Positions 35,543 through 42,804 of a stretch of DNA of 64,000 bases are shown here, piece after piece. Numbering within the stretch: position 1 is the first letter of the stretch; each line of letters begins with the position of its first letter. Source of the DNA: Venatoribacter pacificus (GTDB lineage Bacteria > Pseudomonadota > Gammaproteobacteria > Pseudomonadales > Oceanobacteraceae); contig NZ_JAOANI010000009.1 in NCBI RefSeq assembly GCF_025318105.1, positions 62,001-126,000 on the forward strand. Direction: 5' to 3'. Below the pieces are notes generated by a model that searched no databases, was not told the origin of the DNA, and saw only the letters and a list, made by a program, of their open reading frames with translations. The translations under genes were made by a program, and so were the position numbers.

Positions 35543-36058
35543 TTACCTAAGTCCGTTGCTTTTGTTAAATCGCCTGACTTTAGTCCGCATATTTTTCATG
35601 GGTGATGACGTGTTGAATTGAATCATCCGACCCAGTGTCCATTGTTCATACCATGTTTTTTCATAGAGTTCTTCATTGCTTAAGCTGTCAACCAACAAGA
35701 TAAGCTCTTTTATTGTTGAGTCTAATTTCCTCAGTAAGTCCTCATATTTCCAATCACGGTACTGATCGTGAAAACTGACCGCCAGTAATCCAAGCTGATT
35801 CCATCGATAGCCTGTGTCAGGAAAATCGACCGGCACACCTTGCGATTTTAAACGGTACCATTTCAACACCAGATTTCCCCAACCGATAAGATAAGCGACC
35901 GTGTCACAAACGCTGATTTGTGTTCCTTTTATATTACCTTCAATTTTACATTTACGTGCCATTGAGGCAGGAATACATCGATAATCGTCCATCAGTTTCG
36001 GGTATATCGAATTTATAGCGGTGAGCAACTCGTCTTTTGATTCAGGTACTGAAGACAT
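35543..36058 (-). CDS. ClbS/DfsB-family protein
   Basis: 171 residues, four-helix (DinB-like) architecture. The end WYEQWTLGRMIQFNTSSPMKNMRTKVRRFNK and GTQISVCDTVAYLIGWGNLVLKWY match the ClbS/DfsB family. ClbS protects colibactin producers by hydrolysing the toxin's cyclopropane; most other members have no known substrate. GGAG lies seven bases before the ATG. The last codons (after RRFNK) overlap a TTTAACAAAAGC stretch that looks like half an attC, so this is probably the last, eroded cassette of the array. Its start overlaps the stop of the small gene upstream. Confidence 0.85.
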   Translation of the reverse strand: MSSVPESKDELLTAINSIYPKLMDDYRCIPASMARKCKIEGNIKGTQISVCDTVAYLIGWGNLVLKWYRLKSQGVPVDFPDTGYRWNQLGLLAVSFHDQYRDWKYEDLLRKLDSTIKELILLVDSLSNEELYEKTWYEQWTLGRMIQFNTSSPMKNMRTKVRRFNKSNGLR

Positions 36059-36353
36059 TATTTACTCCGTTCGCATCATTCCGGTAATACCGGAGCAAAA
36101 AAGCTTCCGGTGCTTTTTTGCGGTGTTGTCGCGGCTGAAAGCCGCTTCTATTGTATGGAACTGTTCCGGTAGCAGACAGCTGTTCTGAAGTCTCGCGGGC
36201 ATCGCCCGCTCCTACAATGCTTTCTAAGAATTTAGCGCTTTGCACACTAAAGGACAAACGCTCTTGATCAGCTTCATAAACTATCTCATTCGCTTCACGA
36301 AAGAGCTCTTTTAACAGATCTACAGGCTCATTCGCTGATTCTAAAAGTGACAT
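36042..36353 (-). CDS. Small cassette protein with REP-derived C-terminus
   Basis: ATG 36353 has a clear GAGGAG site. The first ~47 residues (MSLLESANEPVDLLKELFREAN...) look like an ordinary acidic helical protein of unknown family. From about residue 48 the frame passes through two REP-like palindromes (36128-36217), which supply IVGAGDARET and NRSGFQPRQHRKK; this part is unlikely to be ancestral. I therefore read it as a cassette gene whose 3' end was replaced by repeat DNA, possibly still translated. It overlaps the ClbS-like gene's start by 17 bases. Confidence 0.5.
   Translation of the reverse strand: MSLLESANEPVDLLKELFREANEIVYEADQERLSFSVQSAKFLESIVGAGDARETSEQLSATGTVPYNRSGFQPRQHRKKAPEAFLLRYYRNDANGVNNVFST
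36128..36148. repeat. REP-like palindrome 1
   Basis: TCGCGGCTGAAAGCCGC followed by TTCTA is an extragenic-palindrome-type hairpin (GCGGCT/AGCCGC). It has the same layout and orientation as the copies at 36191, 42166 and 42805. Confidence 0.75.
36191..36217. repeat. REP-like palindrome 2
   Basis: TCGCGGGCATCGCCCGCTCC followed by TACAAT matches the widespread REP pattern whose reverse reads GTAGGAGCGGGC...GCCCGCGA. It is paired with the copy about 60 bases to the left. Confidence 0.8.
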
Positions 36354-36370
36354 GGTTTCTCCTCACTGAG

Positions 36371-36407
36371 CATAACGCTTTGCGTCCGAACGAGCGCCTT
36401 GCTAGGC
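36371..36407 (-). other. Short, partly decayed attC site
   Basis: On the minus strand the site reads TAGCAAGGCGCTCG, then TTCGGACGC, then AAAGCGTTATG. The TAACAA of an intact R'' has become TAGCAA and the central stem-loop is missing, leaving only about 37 bases. It sits between the cassette genes at 36402 and 36353 and should fold poorly. Confidence 0.65.
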
Positions 36408-36839
36408 ATTTCGGCGGTGCCAGATTCGCTCTGGCTTTTGCCCCAACTGCCAATCAATATAATCTTGAGGTGGGCGATCAATCTCGATTACGTGCTCTGG
36501 ACCGAAAGGAATTTCCGCACCAAAACATAGATACACATCTTCTTGACCCTTCTCGATGCAAAGAGGATGAAAATCGAGGATTCCGATGTATTTCTCGCCA
36601 ATTATTTCGGACACGATCAGGTATCCTCGTTCGCCCTCAACAAACACCTCGCCATCCTCATCCTCGCACTCAATTTCGAGGATTACCTTGGCAGCATCAC
36701 CAACTTTGAGGCTCTTCCTCTCCTCAATAGGCGGAATCCAAAAGGTATCTGGATGCGCCCGATGAGATTCCTCTCCGTTACGTAACTGCCAGTAGTCATC
36801 TTCAAAGTTGGCAAACTGCATATTTCTCTCGTTGTCCAT
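36402..36839 (-). CDS. Cassette-encoded acidic protein, unknown function
   Basis: 145 residues, start ATG embedded in the preceding attC (GGCGTTATG). The sequence is acidic and mostly beta (LKVGDAAKVILEIECEDEDGEVFVEGERGYLIVSEI), with a C-terminal EIPFGPEHVIEIDRPPQDYIDW segment. The last residues (ERIWHRRNA) come from attC-proximal DNA. The composition resembles small immunity or phage-related proteins, but I recognise no family. Confidence 0.68.
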   Translation of the reverse strand: MDNERNMQFANFEDDYWQLRNGEESHRAHPDTFWIPPIEERKSLKVGDAAKVILEIECEDEDGEVFVEGERGYLIVSEIIGEKYIGILDFHPLCIEKGQEDVYLCFGAEIPFGPEHVIEIDRPPQDYIDWQLGQKPERIWHRRNA

Positions 36840-36909
36840 AACGCCTCAATAACCGGCGCAGATTTGCTGCGTCCGACGCCGTAGGCGCGAAGTTGATTGA
36901 CTTGTTACG
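36837..36909 (-). other. attC site
   Basis: Minus strand: starts GTAACAAGTCAATCAA and ends TTATTGAGGCGTTATG, with GGACGCAGC...TCTGCGCC and GCGCC..GGCG pairing inside. It has the full R''-L''-L'-R' layout and overlaps the start codon of the next cassette gene. Confidence 0.88.
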
Positions 36910-36914
36910 TGTTT

Positions 36915-37271
36915 TCATAGGCGATAGTCGATAAAGCCCTGCTCGGAGAATCTAGGTGAGTAAATTGGCTGCGATTCACCTCCATTGGGAATAACAGACC
37001 ATCTATCATCACGGTCTAGTTTCAGATCCTCCCAAGAAATACAAAGCTCCTTTAACTTGGCCTCCCACATTTTTTCTTCTTCAGCGTCATCTAATCCAAG
37101 CTCATCCATTTCTAGATCGAAGGATGACGTCGAAGATACTGCCACTAATTTTTCAAATAGTGACTTGTCTTTGAACTTAACTTTGCCGGTAGCTCAAGGA
37201 GTCTCATAGCTAAAACTGAGAATTTCCCCTACGGTGATACCGTCTAATTTTAACTCGATTGGTGTTTTCAT
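36915..37271 (-). pseudogene. Cassette gene interrupted by a single nonsense codon
   Basis: From ATG 37271, just after an attC, the frame reads MKTPIELKLDGITVGEILSF... to residue 25, meets TGA at 37194-37196, then continues open in the same frame for 92 codons (ATGKVKFKDKSLFEKLVAV... to FIDYRL). The context SYETP-stop-ATGKVKF strongly suggests an original TGG (Trp) codon. A product could start at a GTG near 37145 (76 residues), but without a ribosome site. The family is unknown; the ancestral protein would be 118 residues. Confidence 0.75.
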
Positions 37272-37278
37272 AGTGACA

Positions 37279-37388
37279 CGTAATGCCCAAAGCACGCACC
37301 AATTACCGGAGCTTTGATTTTGTGCGAGCATTTTCCCGCACAAAATTGAAGTGGAGAGTATTTGGTCGCAGTGACTTTGCTTGTTAAA
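37279..37388 (-). other. attC site, long
   Basis: Minus strand: TTTAACAAGCAAAGTCACTG at one end, GGTGCGTGCTTTGGGCATTACG at the other, and a perfect TTTTGTGCG/CGCACAAAA stem in the middle. The final GCATTACG departs from GCGTTA, so the core may be weakened. Confidence 0.82.
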
Positions 37389-37391
37389 TGT

Positions 37392-37919
37392 TTACTCGAC
37401 ATTGCTTTCAATCCATGAGGAAATATCTGGGTGCTTAGCTTGTGCCGATTTAGTTAATTCTGACGGATTATCGCAAAGTGAGCCTAGATAAGATTTTGCT
37501 TTCTTAGACAGAAGATCCCAATTTAATTCGTCTTTATCTTCGTCGTGTGGATCGAGCCAACTTCCGTCGTAGAACACTTTGCCAGAAGTGATTTGCATTA
37601 CAAAATCATGAGCACTATTGGATACAAGAGCTCTTTCGCCTTCAGACCCTAAGAAAACCACTGGCGGTTCACCTTTTAATTCAGGGTAGTACCAAAGGCA
37701 AAATAGAGAACCGCAGCCATCTTGACCAAATTGGATGAAATGATGTTCGGTTTCTCTCCATTTCTTACCACCCAACCACATATCTAAGACGTCTGACGTT
37801 TCTGAGAATGTCTGCCTATTAGTTTCGAAATCGATAGGCCAACTTATAACTTCTTCGAGCGACATATTATGTAGAAAGTCGATATCCGCTTGTGTTATTT
37901 CGCTTAATTCAAATTCCAC
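37392..37919 (-). CDS. Cassette protein, possible SUKH/SMI1-type immunity protein
   Basis: The start is GTG 37919 with AGGAG six bases upstream. In the 175-residue protein, HHFIQFGQDGCGSLFCLWYYPELKGEPPVVFLGSEGE (about residues 59-95) resembles the core of SUKH (SMI1/KNR4) domains, with the F-G-x-D-G-x-G turn and P-V-V-F-L strand. HDFVMQI follows, where these domains have a terminal helix. SUKH proteins often neutralise polymorphic toxins; no toxin gene is adjacent. The assignment is by pattern only. Confidence 0.68.
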   Translation of the reverse strand: MEFELSEITQADIDFLHNMSLEEVISWPIDFETNRQTFSETSDVLDMWLGGKKWRETEHHFIQFGQDGCGSLFCLWYYPELKGEPPVVFLGSEGERALVSNSAHDFVMQITSGKVFYDGSWLDPHDEDKDELNWDLLSKKAKSYLGSLCDNPSELTKSAQAKHPDISSWIESNVE

Positions 37920-37936
37920 GCGATACTCCTCTAGAC

Positions 37937-38033
37937 ATGTAACGTTTTTGTTGTGGGGCGGTGAAACGTAGTGAGGAACGAGCGAAGTTTAACCGTCCCA
38001 GAACCGAAGGTGCGTTCACCAACTCATTGTTAT
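37937..38033 (-). other. attC site
   Basis: Minus strand: ATAACAATGAGTTGGTGAAC begins the site, its TAA being the stop codon of the upstream cassette gene. GTTTCACCGCCCCACAAC and AACGTTACA end it. GGTGAAC and GTTTCACC pair in the arms. Confidence 0.83.
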
Positions 38034-38419
38034 GAGTCACGCAAATGACCATTGCTTTCTATTCCATGAACAAGGTTCAATGCTAAATCATAGCTATCGG
38101 TATTTGTTAGTTTTTTTCGGATTTTAACTGCAATTTTCAAAGCATCTTTTTTATTCAACTCCATATCTAAGAGGGAATTTATGTAGTATGGCTTTCCACT
38201 CCCTTTAGATATCTTCTTTTGAGTTAGACGTTTTTCAAGTTTAGGCTCTCTATAGCCAACAACCTTCATATCTTCTCTGGTGCCGCCCCACTTAATTGGG
38301 AGTGTCAAAATGTATTTACTTCCGAAGAGTGTATAGTAATTAACAACAATACTACCTCCATCACGGCAGCTATCAATACTCGGCTTTCCTTTCAATATTA
38401 AGAACATCTTAGGACTCAT
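38030..38419 (-). CDS. Cassette-encoded protein, unknown function
   Basis: 129 residues. The ATG lies in the R' end of the preceding attC (GGCGTTATG) and the stop TAA lies in the next attC, the typical tight packing of a cassette. The protein is basic, with a beta-rich N-terminal half (SIVVNYYTLFGSKYILTLPIKWGG) and a lysine-rich helical C-terminal half. No signal peptide, membrane helix or known motif is visible. Confidence 0.72.
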   Translation of the reverse strand: MSPKMFLILKGKPSIDSCRDGGSIVVNYYTLFGSKYILTLPIKWGGTREDMKVVGYREPKLEKRLTQKKISKGSGKPYYINSLLDMELNKKDALKIAVKIRKKLTNTDSYDLALNLVHGIESNGHLRDS

Positions 38420-38477
38420 AACGCCAAGCTAAGCGGCGCAGCTTTGCTGCGTCCTTGCTTGAGCGTTTTGTTATACC
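38417..38477 (-). other. attC site, well conserved
   Basis: Minus strand: ATAACAAAACGCTCAAGCAA, then GGACGCAGC-AAA-GCTGCGCC, then GCTTGGCGTTATG. CAAGC/GCTTG and GGACGCAGC/GCTGCGCC pairing gives an almost textbook short attC hairpin. Confidence 0.92.
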
Positions 38478-38485
38478 GTTTTTAC

Positions 38486-40486
38486 TCATTTAAGTTTTGA
38501 AGGCGACGTAGGCTTTGAGCAGTCTATAATTATGCTTACCACCCTGTTGTTGGAGTTGATCTTTTCTAGCCTATCTTTTAATTCTCTAATTGAAGAGTAC
38601 CCTTCAGGCTTCTCAAAAATAGTGCATTTGTACCAGAGAGCAACATAAATCCCATACTTGCAGCGCTCACCTTTCATATAAGCTGGTAATTGCTTTGTGA
38701 GGCCATCTTCAATCTTTGAAGCGTGTGCTAGCTTAAGCTCGACACATAGACGCAATAGTTTGTTTTGGCTGTTATTATATGATAATAAAAAATCTATCTC
38801 GCCATTGGAGCTTTCAACTTCTCTAGATATCTGAATTCCCATAAAGTCAAATATAGCTCTCAAATGGCTAAATATATATGGCTGTGACTCTGGTTCCCTA
38901 CAAGGCTTTAGCTCCCCTGTGCTATCCGTCTTCCACAAGTATTTATAGCCGCCGTGATTTTCAATATTGTGTTTTACAAACAAATCAATAGATCGCTTGA
39001 CAAACTCCGTCAAATTTTTTTCTGTTTCTATTTTAGTTGAAGTGAGTAAATCTCTAACGTCCACCAAAGAATCAGAAAGATTTATACTATTTAGTCGTTC
39101 AATAAATTTAGTTGTGGTTTTTGAATAAGAATCAGGGTTCGTAATTGCAAATAGCTTGTGATGAATGCTTTCACCCGTCGAACTATCAATATGCTGAACA
39201 AAGTAGTTGGAGAATAAATTTATATTTATATCCCCTTTTTCAATATCCAAGCATTCACTTATGTCGACAAAGTTATCCAGCATTACTCGTACAACAAAAT
39301 CTTTATGTGGATAGAAAGGGCGCCCCATGAGGGCCTCTTTTTCGCTAAAGTCGATTAATTTATTAGAGTCTTCTAAAAGCTCTACATCTGGGGAAAATAG
39401 TTCATTTATTACCACCTGAACATGCGTATAGCCTCTTCCTTCTTTTGGCTCCACGTCACAAAAATGACTCCATCCCATATTTGCTATTTTCCAGTCACTC
39501 ATAACTTTGAACATTGGATCAGCCCAAAATGCTGCGACAGGCGAAAGGATTATTGTGGTTTTATCGCCAGCTTCTATTTGGCGGGTTCCGATGTCAGTAC
39601 ATGCATTAGGGATAGAAAAACTAATAACTGTAGCTACATCTCTATTTCTAGTTGATTTAAGAGATAGATTTCCATTTCCAAAGGAGAAAAACGATACATG
39701 CATTGAGCTAGGATCTGAATCAATTTCAGATCTCATAAAATCAACATCCTCAGAGCTGTACTCGTCTTCATACTCATCAAGTAGAGAGCTTAGTTCTGTC
39801 TTACTACTCAAGTTAAATGAGGTGTTATGAGAGATTATAAACCTCACAATACATGTTTTCTCATTAATAGAATCTGAGCTTTCTAGTAAGGTGTAAAGGA
39901 AGGATGACCCTTGCAGAAACTGGCCATTATTTACAAAATACTTCAGAGCTTTTGAAACATAGGTAGAGAATATATTTTTAATTGCATTGAGTTCACCAAA
40001 CGCATCATCATTTGGTTTGGCCAATCCAACCCTACAGAATTTCAATCTAGATTCTAGAGCTTCAAATCCATGCGGACTGTATACAAACCCTTGCTTCAAC
40101 ACATTCTTAAAACTTTGGTTTTCAAAATCTATTATTTGTGCTTTTAGGATGTTAGAAATGTTACTCGATGAGAGGAACGAAGTTGTTACCTTAAAATATT
40201 GGTCGATAGTGTTGTTACTTGGTGCAGTGAAGAGAACAGGGAACAAGTGGTGGAATACATAGCCGCAATCTTCAAGTAAATTTACATCAATATTACCATT
40301 AGGTGTTGTGATACCAATTGTAACTTTGAATCTTCCGTCACTTGCCGACAGTTTTTCTATAGATTGAAGTAGGTTAGCTAAATGCCTAATCGCCTCAGCT
40401 GGAAATCTAGGCTTATTTCCTTTTTGCAAATAGCTAATGTAGCTCAAACACTTGAGCAATTTTTTGTCTTCAGTTTTTTTACCCAA
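38486..40486 (-). CDS. Large cassette protein with C-terminal PD-(D/E)XK nuclease-like domain
   Basis: The start is TTG 40486 with GGAGA six bases upstream. The 666-residue protein is far larger than usual for a cassette gene. Near the C-terminus, GEIDFLLSY (Asp565), then 17 residues, then CVELKLAHA (Glu583, Lys585), then LTKQLPAYM (Gln599) reproduce the E/D...D-(X)n-E-X-K...Q signature of PD-(D/E)XK nucleases, followed by KYGIYVALWYK as the next strand. The N-terminal ~500 residues are helical then beta-rich and match no family I know. No membrane helices are present. I infer a stand-alone nuclease, plausibly for phage or plasmid defence, which is not demonstrated. Base composition is clearly AT-richer than flanking core genes. 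Confidence 0.82.
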   Translation of the reverse strand: MGKKTEDKKLLKCLSYISYLQKGNKPRFPAEAIRHLANLLQSIEKLSASDGRFKVTIGITTPNGNIDVNLLEDCGYVFHHLFPVLFTAPSNNTIDQYFKVTTSFLSSSNISNILKAQIIDFENQSFKNVLKQGFVYSPHGFEALESRLKFCRVGLAKPNDDAFGELNAIKNIFSTYVSKALKYFVNNGQFLQGSSFLYTLLESSDSINEKTCIVRFIISHNTSFNLSSKTELSSLLDEYEDEYSSEDVDFMRSEIDSDPSSMHVSFFSFGNGNLSLKSTRNRDVATVISFSIPNACTDIGTRQIEAGDKTTIILSPVAAFWADPMFKVMSDWKIANMGWSHFCDVEPKEGRGYTHVQVVINELFSPDVELLEDSNKLIDFSEKEALMGRPFYPHKDFVVRVMLDNFVDISECLDIEKGDININLFSNYFVQHIDSSTGESIHHKLFAITNPDSYSKTTTKFIERLNSINLSDSLVDVRDLLTSTKIETEKNLTEFVKRSIDLFVKHNIENHGGYKYLWKTDSTGELKPCREPESQPYIFSHLRAIFDFMGIQISREVESSNGEIDFLLSYNNSQNKLLRLCVELKLAHASKIEDGLTKQLPAYMKGERCKYGIYVALWYKCTIFEKPEGYSSIRELKDRLEKINSNNRVVSIIIDCSKPTSPSKLK

Positions 40487-40512
40487 GAGCTATCTCCAAT
40501 ATAGACCTACGG

Positions 40513-40594
40513 TATAACGCCCGCAGCACGCGCGGCTTTGTAGTGGAGGCGAAGCCGCAACGTAAAAGCCGTCGCTGTGCCTGCGATTGTTATG
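40513..40594 (-). other. attC site
   Basis: Minus strand: CATAACAATCGCAGGCACAG begins the site and CGTGCTGCGGGCGTTATA ends it. CGCAGGCACAGCG pairs imperfectly with CGCGTGCTGCGGGC, and GCGGCTTCGCC forms the apical loop region. Confidence 0.9.
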
Positions 40595-40602
40595 TTCTTG
40601 AC

Positions 40603-40905
40603 TCAGAACGGTAAGCTCAAACCGGAAGACTGAGCAACATCATAAAGGCGACGGGCCACATCATAGTCATTCCATGTCTGGTTGGTATAAAACCGATATT
40701 CCTTTTGATCTTGTGAATCAAAATAAAACAAGACAAATTCCCCGTACTCTTCAATTCCATTAAATGAGTACCTTAAGGAAACGATAAAACGATCAGTTTG
40801 TAATTGGACATTGGAATTATCATCATCATATATCCATGAAAACTCACCGCTCTCAGTTCTTTTTATAAGCTCAACAACAAAATCTTTAATCTTAGGAGGA
40901 AACAT
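40603..40905 (-). CDS. Small protein, second gene of a two-gene cassette
   Basis: From ATG 40905 (GAGAGG site five bases upstream; GTG 40911 is an alternative) the product has 100 residues: MFPPKIKDFVVELIKRTESGEFSWIY..., then a beta-rich acidic stretch (FNGIEEYGEFVLFYFDSQDQKEYRFYTNQTWNDYD) and a C-terminal helix ending LSLPF. It resembles a compact soluble immunity- or adaptor-like protein but belongs to no family I recognise. It overlaps the upstream gene by 14 bases, so the two are translated together. Confidence 0.7.
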   Translation of the reverse strand: MFPPKIKDFVVELIKRTESGEFSWIYDDDNSNVQLQTDRFIVSLRYSFNGIEEYGEFVLFYFDSQDQKEYRFYTNQTWNDYDVARRLYDVAQSSGLSLPF

Positions 40906-41470
40906 ACTCACCTCTCTTTGCTGGATTCATTTCTTCAAGGCACCTTTTTATATTTAAGATATCTTTTTGTATTTTTGATTTTTTTCGTCCATCCAGCGGA
41001 GCCTGAGGACTCGTATGAGTTGCTTGCTGCAGACCAAGCTCTATATTACCTAGAGCACTGTTTATCTCGTTTACGAGATTTTCCGGGCCAGATATTCGAA
41101 GATATGTGCGCCTAAAGTGTTGAAAGCATTTTAGCGATAGTACGTAGCGCTGACCAGATACATGCTCATTAGCTTCATCAAGCACAGCAAGGCATTCACT
41201 TACAAATGAAGCGCCATTAATATCCCTAGCTTGCTTAAGCAGCTTTATCGCCTCGTCACGAATACTTTTAGAAACGTGCACACTGTGCAAGACTTCGAAC
41301 ACTGCCACCAGCAACGCAACTAAAGTCGCAACCACTCCAAAGTATGAAAACTCATTCAGATAAGCATCGCTTCCGATAACTTTGTCTTTGAATTTTAACG
41401 ACGCAAGAAGCGCACCTAATGAAATCAATAGGTATGCGATTCTGATCCAGTGATTTCTAAAAAATTCCAT
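40892..41470 (-). CDS. Two-helix membrane protein, first gene of a two-gene cassette
   Basis: 192 residues. Two transmembrane helices lie at about residues 9-25 and 42-63 (IAYLLISLGALLASL; FGVVATLVALLVAVFEVLH), followed by a long cytoplasmic alpha-helical domain with Cys and Arg-rich segments. The layout of two N-terminal helices plus a soluble helical tail resembles small effector-type membrane proteins, but there is no clear family match. Its stop overlaps the next gene. Upstream, ACTGTTATG at about 41494-41502 resembles the end of another attC. Confidence 0.72.
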   Translation of the reverse strand: MEFFRNHWIRIAYLLISLGALLASLKFKDKVIGSDAYLNEFSYFGVVATLVALLVAVFEVLHSVHVSKSIRDEAIKLLKQARDINGASFVSECLAVLDEANEHVSGQRYVLSLKCFQHFRRTYLRISGPENLVNEINSALGNIELGLQQATHTSPQAPLDGRKKSKIQKDILNIKRCLEEMNPAKRGEYVSS

Positions 41471-41609
41471 TGTTTTCTACATATCCTCGTAGAACATAAC
41501 AGTTTATTCGTAGGCATGCTCATTAACACACCTAAGCCCTTATTCAAATTCTCAGCCTAATCCATTGTCCAGGCTGTAAAAATTATCGTTATTTTCTTTC
41601 TTGTCAGGA

Positions 41610-41666
41610 TATAAACGCGCAGGCACGCTTTTACCCTGCGTCGCTCTTTACACTTTGCGTGTTATC
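41610..41666 (-). other. Possible decayed attC
   Basis: Minus strand: GATAACACGCAAAGTGT ... GCGTGCCTGCGCGTTTATA with CGCAGG/CCTGCG pairing. The ends resemble R'' and R', but the R' has an extra T, and no gene lies on its left before 41470. It may mark an earlier extension of the array. Confidence 0.35.
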
Positions 41667-42118
41667 ACTTTTCGCAGAATCTTAAGTGATTGATTTTCTT
41701 CCATTCATTCTGGGCCGAAGGCGTTAATCCGCGCATGCGCGTTTTGCTACCGGAGCGTAAACGCGCATCAGATTCCGTAAACAGTAAAATATACTGGTTG
41801 TTTGTATATTATTTTGCGTCGGTGATTTTCAGCGCTTTTCCGGCAGTGAAAATCGCTCAGATGGTGCTTGTACTCCAGACACGCTGCCGCCCGTCCTTAT
41901 ATACGCAGGGCAGGAATCGCGTGGTTTTATCATTCGGGATTGTAAGCGGGGAGGGCGTGTGTCCGGACGGTGTGTTCGTACGATATGGCGGCATCCCTGC
42001 TGAGGGTCGAGAGTACTGAAATTCGGGGTTGGGTTCAATAATTGATAAAACTGGTTACAAATGGCAAATGACGACAGGTGTTGCTTTGGCTCTTCTTGAT
42101 AATGACGGTTGTGATCTG

Positions 42119-42135
42119 GTGGGCAGTGCCCACCC
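42119..42135. repeat. Palindrome GGTGGGCAGTGCCCACC
   Basis: Eight-pair arms around one base, followed by CTAC. I recall this GTAGGGTGGGC...GCCCACC element as a dispersed repeat in many bacterial genomes. Confidence 0.7.
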
Positions 42136-42165
42136 TACATATCAATATGAGCGTATGGCTAGTCC

Positions 42166-42192
42166 GTCGCGGATAAGATCCGCTCCCACAAT
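42166..42192. repeat. REP-like palindrome 3
   Basis: GTCGCGGATAAGATCCGCTCC followed by CACAAT has the same TCGCG-stem-CGCTCC-(T/C)ACAA layout and orientation as the copies near 36.2 kb. Confidence 0.75.
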
Positions 42193-42633
42193 ACATTGCC
42201 TGCTTTGAAATGTGGCCTCGCGTCATGGTTTGTGCGCCTGCGTTGGGCTAAAGGCGCTTATATCACTGTGCGAAGTTTCTTTTCAGAAAATACCCTGTCT
42301 GCCCTGGAAAGCTGCGTGTTGTTCATTTTGAAGCGAGGTTTCGCGTTATGGTTTTATGCGCCTGCAGGACGCCGGTTTGGATAATACTGCGCCGGTACGT
42401 TCCGGCAGGATGCCGGGCGAGCGAATATGGCATGGACAATTTTGTCGGGAACAAAATTGAGCAGCCGCAGGCTGACCCGCAGGGCGAAAGGCAGGATGCC
42501 TGAGGTCTCGCCCATTATTCGCGTTACCGAGATCGCAGGATTATTCAGAGCGGATTTAGTCTTGCACAGCGCGAAGCGGGCCGATTGTGTGCTCCTGCAC
42601 AATCTGCATTTCCGCCATCCATGGCGGTCAGGA

Positions 42634-42681
42634 GTAAGCGCCCGACCGGCGTGAGGGGTAAGCGCCCGACCGGCGTGAGGG
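42634..42681. repeat. Perfect tandem duplication of 24 bases
   Basis: GTAAGCGCCCGACCGGCGTG plus AGGG occurs twice in direct succession, and a third copy begins (GTAAG) before diverging. Each unit contains a short CCGACCGG inverted repeat. Confidence 0.9.
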
Positions 42682-42804
42682 GTAAGACCCCTCAAAGAGG
42701 TCATAGGGCCGGGTGGAAGTCCGAAAAGCCATCCCGCCGGCCCCGCAAAGGCCTCAAAGAGACTAAAAAAGCCAGCCCGCGAGCGGCCGTAAACAAACCG
42801 GATA

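Larger units (their letters stand above)
35545..41500 (-). mobile_element. Integron cassette array without visible integrase (CALIN)
   Basis: Eight intact genes and one broken gene, all on the minus strand, are separated by attC-type sites. Each attC begins (minus strand) near a stop codon with a TAACAA-like R'' site and ends GCGTTATG-like at the next gene's start, with imperfect inverted repeats between (sites at 40513, 38417, 37937, 37279, 36837, and a short one at 36371). The DNA is AT-richer than its flanks and the products are small and mostly unrelated to one another. No tyrosine recombinase of the IntI type occurs anywhere in the window, and no attI site is recognised. The right end near 41.5 kb and the left end near 35.55 kb look eroded. 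Known biology: such arrays are gained by integrase activity in trans or are remnants of chromosomal integrons. Confidence 0.9.

Noticed and set aside
35545..41500. Prophage or genomic island with integrase
   Set aside because: No phage structural, lysis or integrase genes; the attC sites explain the gene spacing better.
41690..42019. A 109-residue plus-strand frame right of the cassette array
   Set aside because: No ribosome site; sequence looks like translated repeat DNA and not an integrase.
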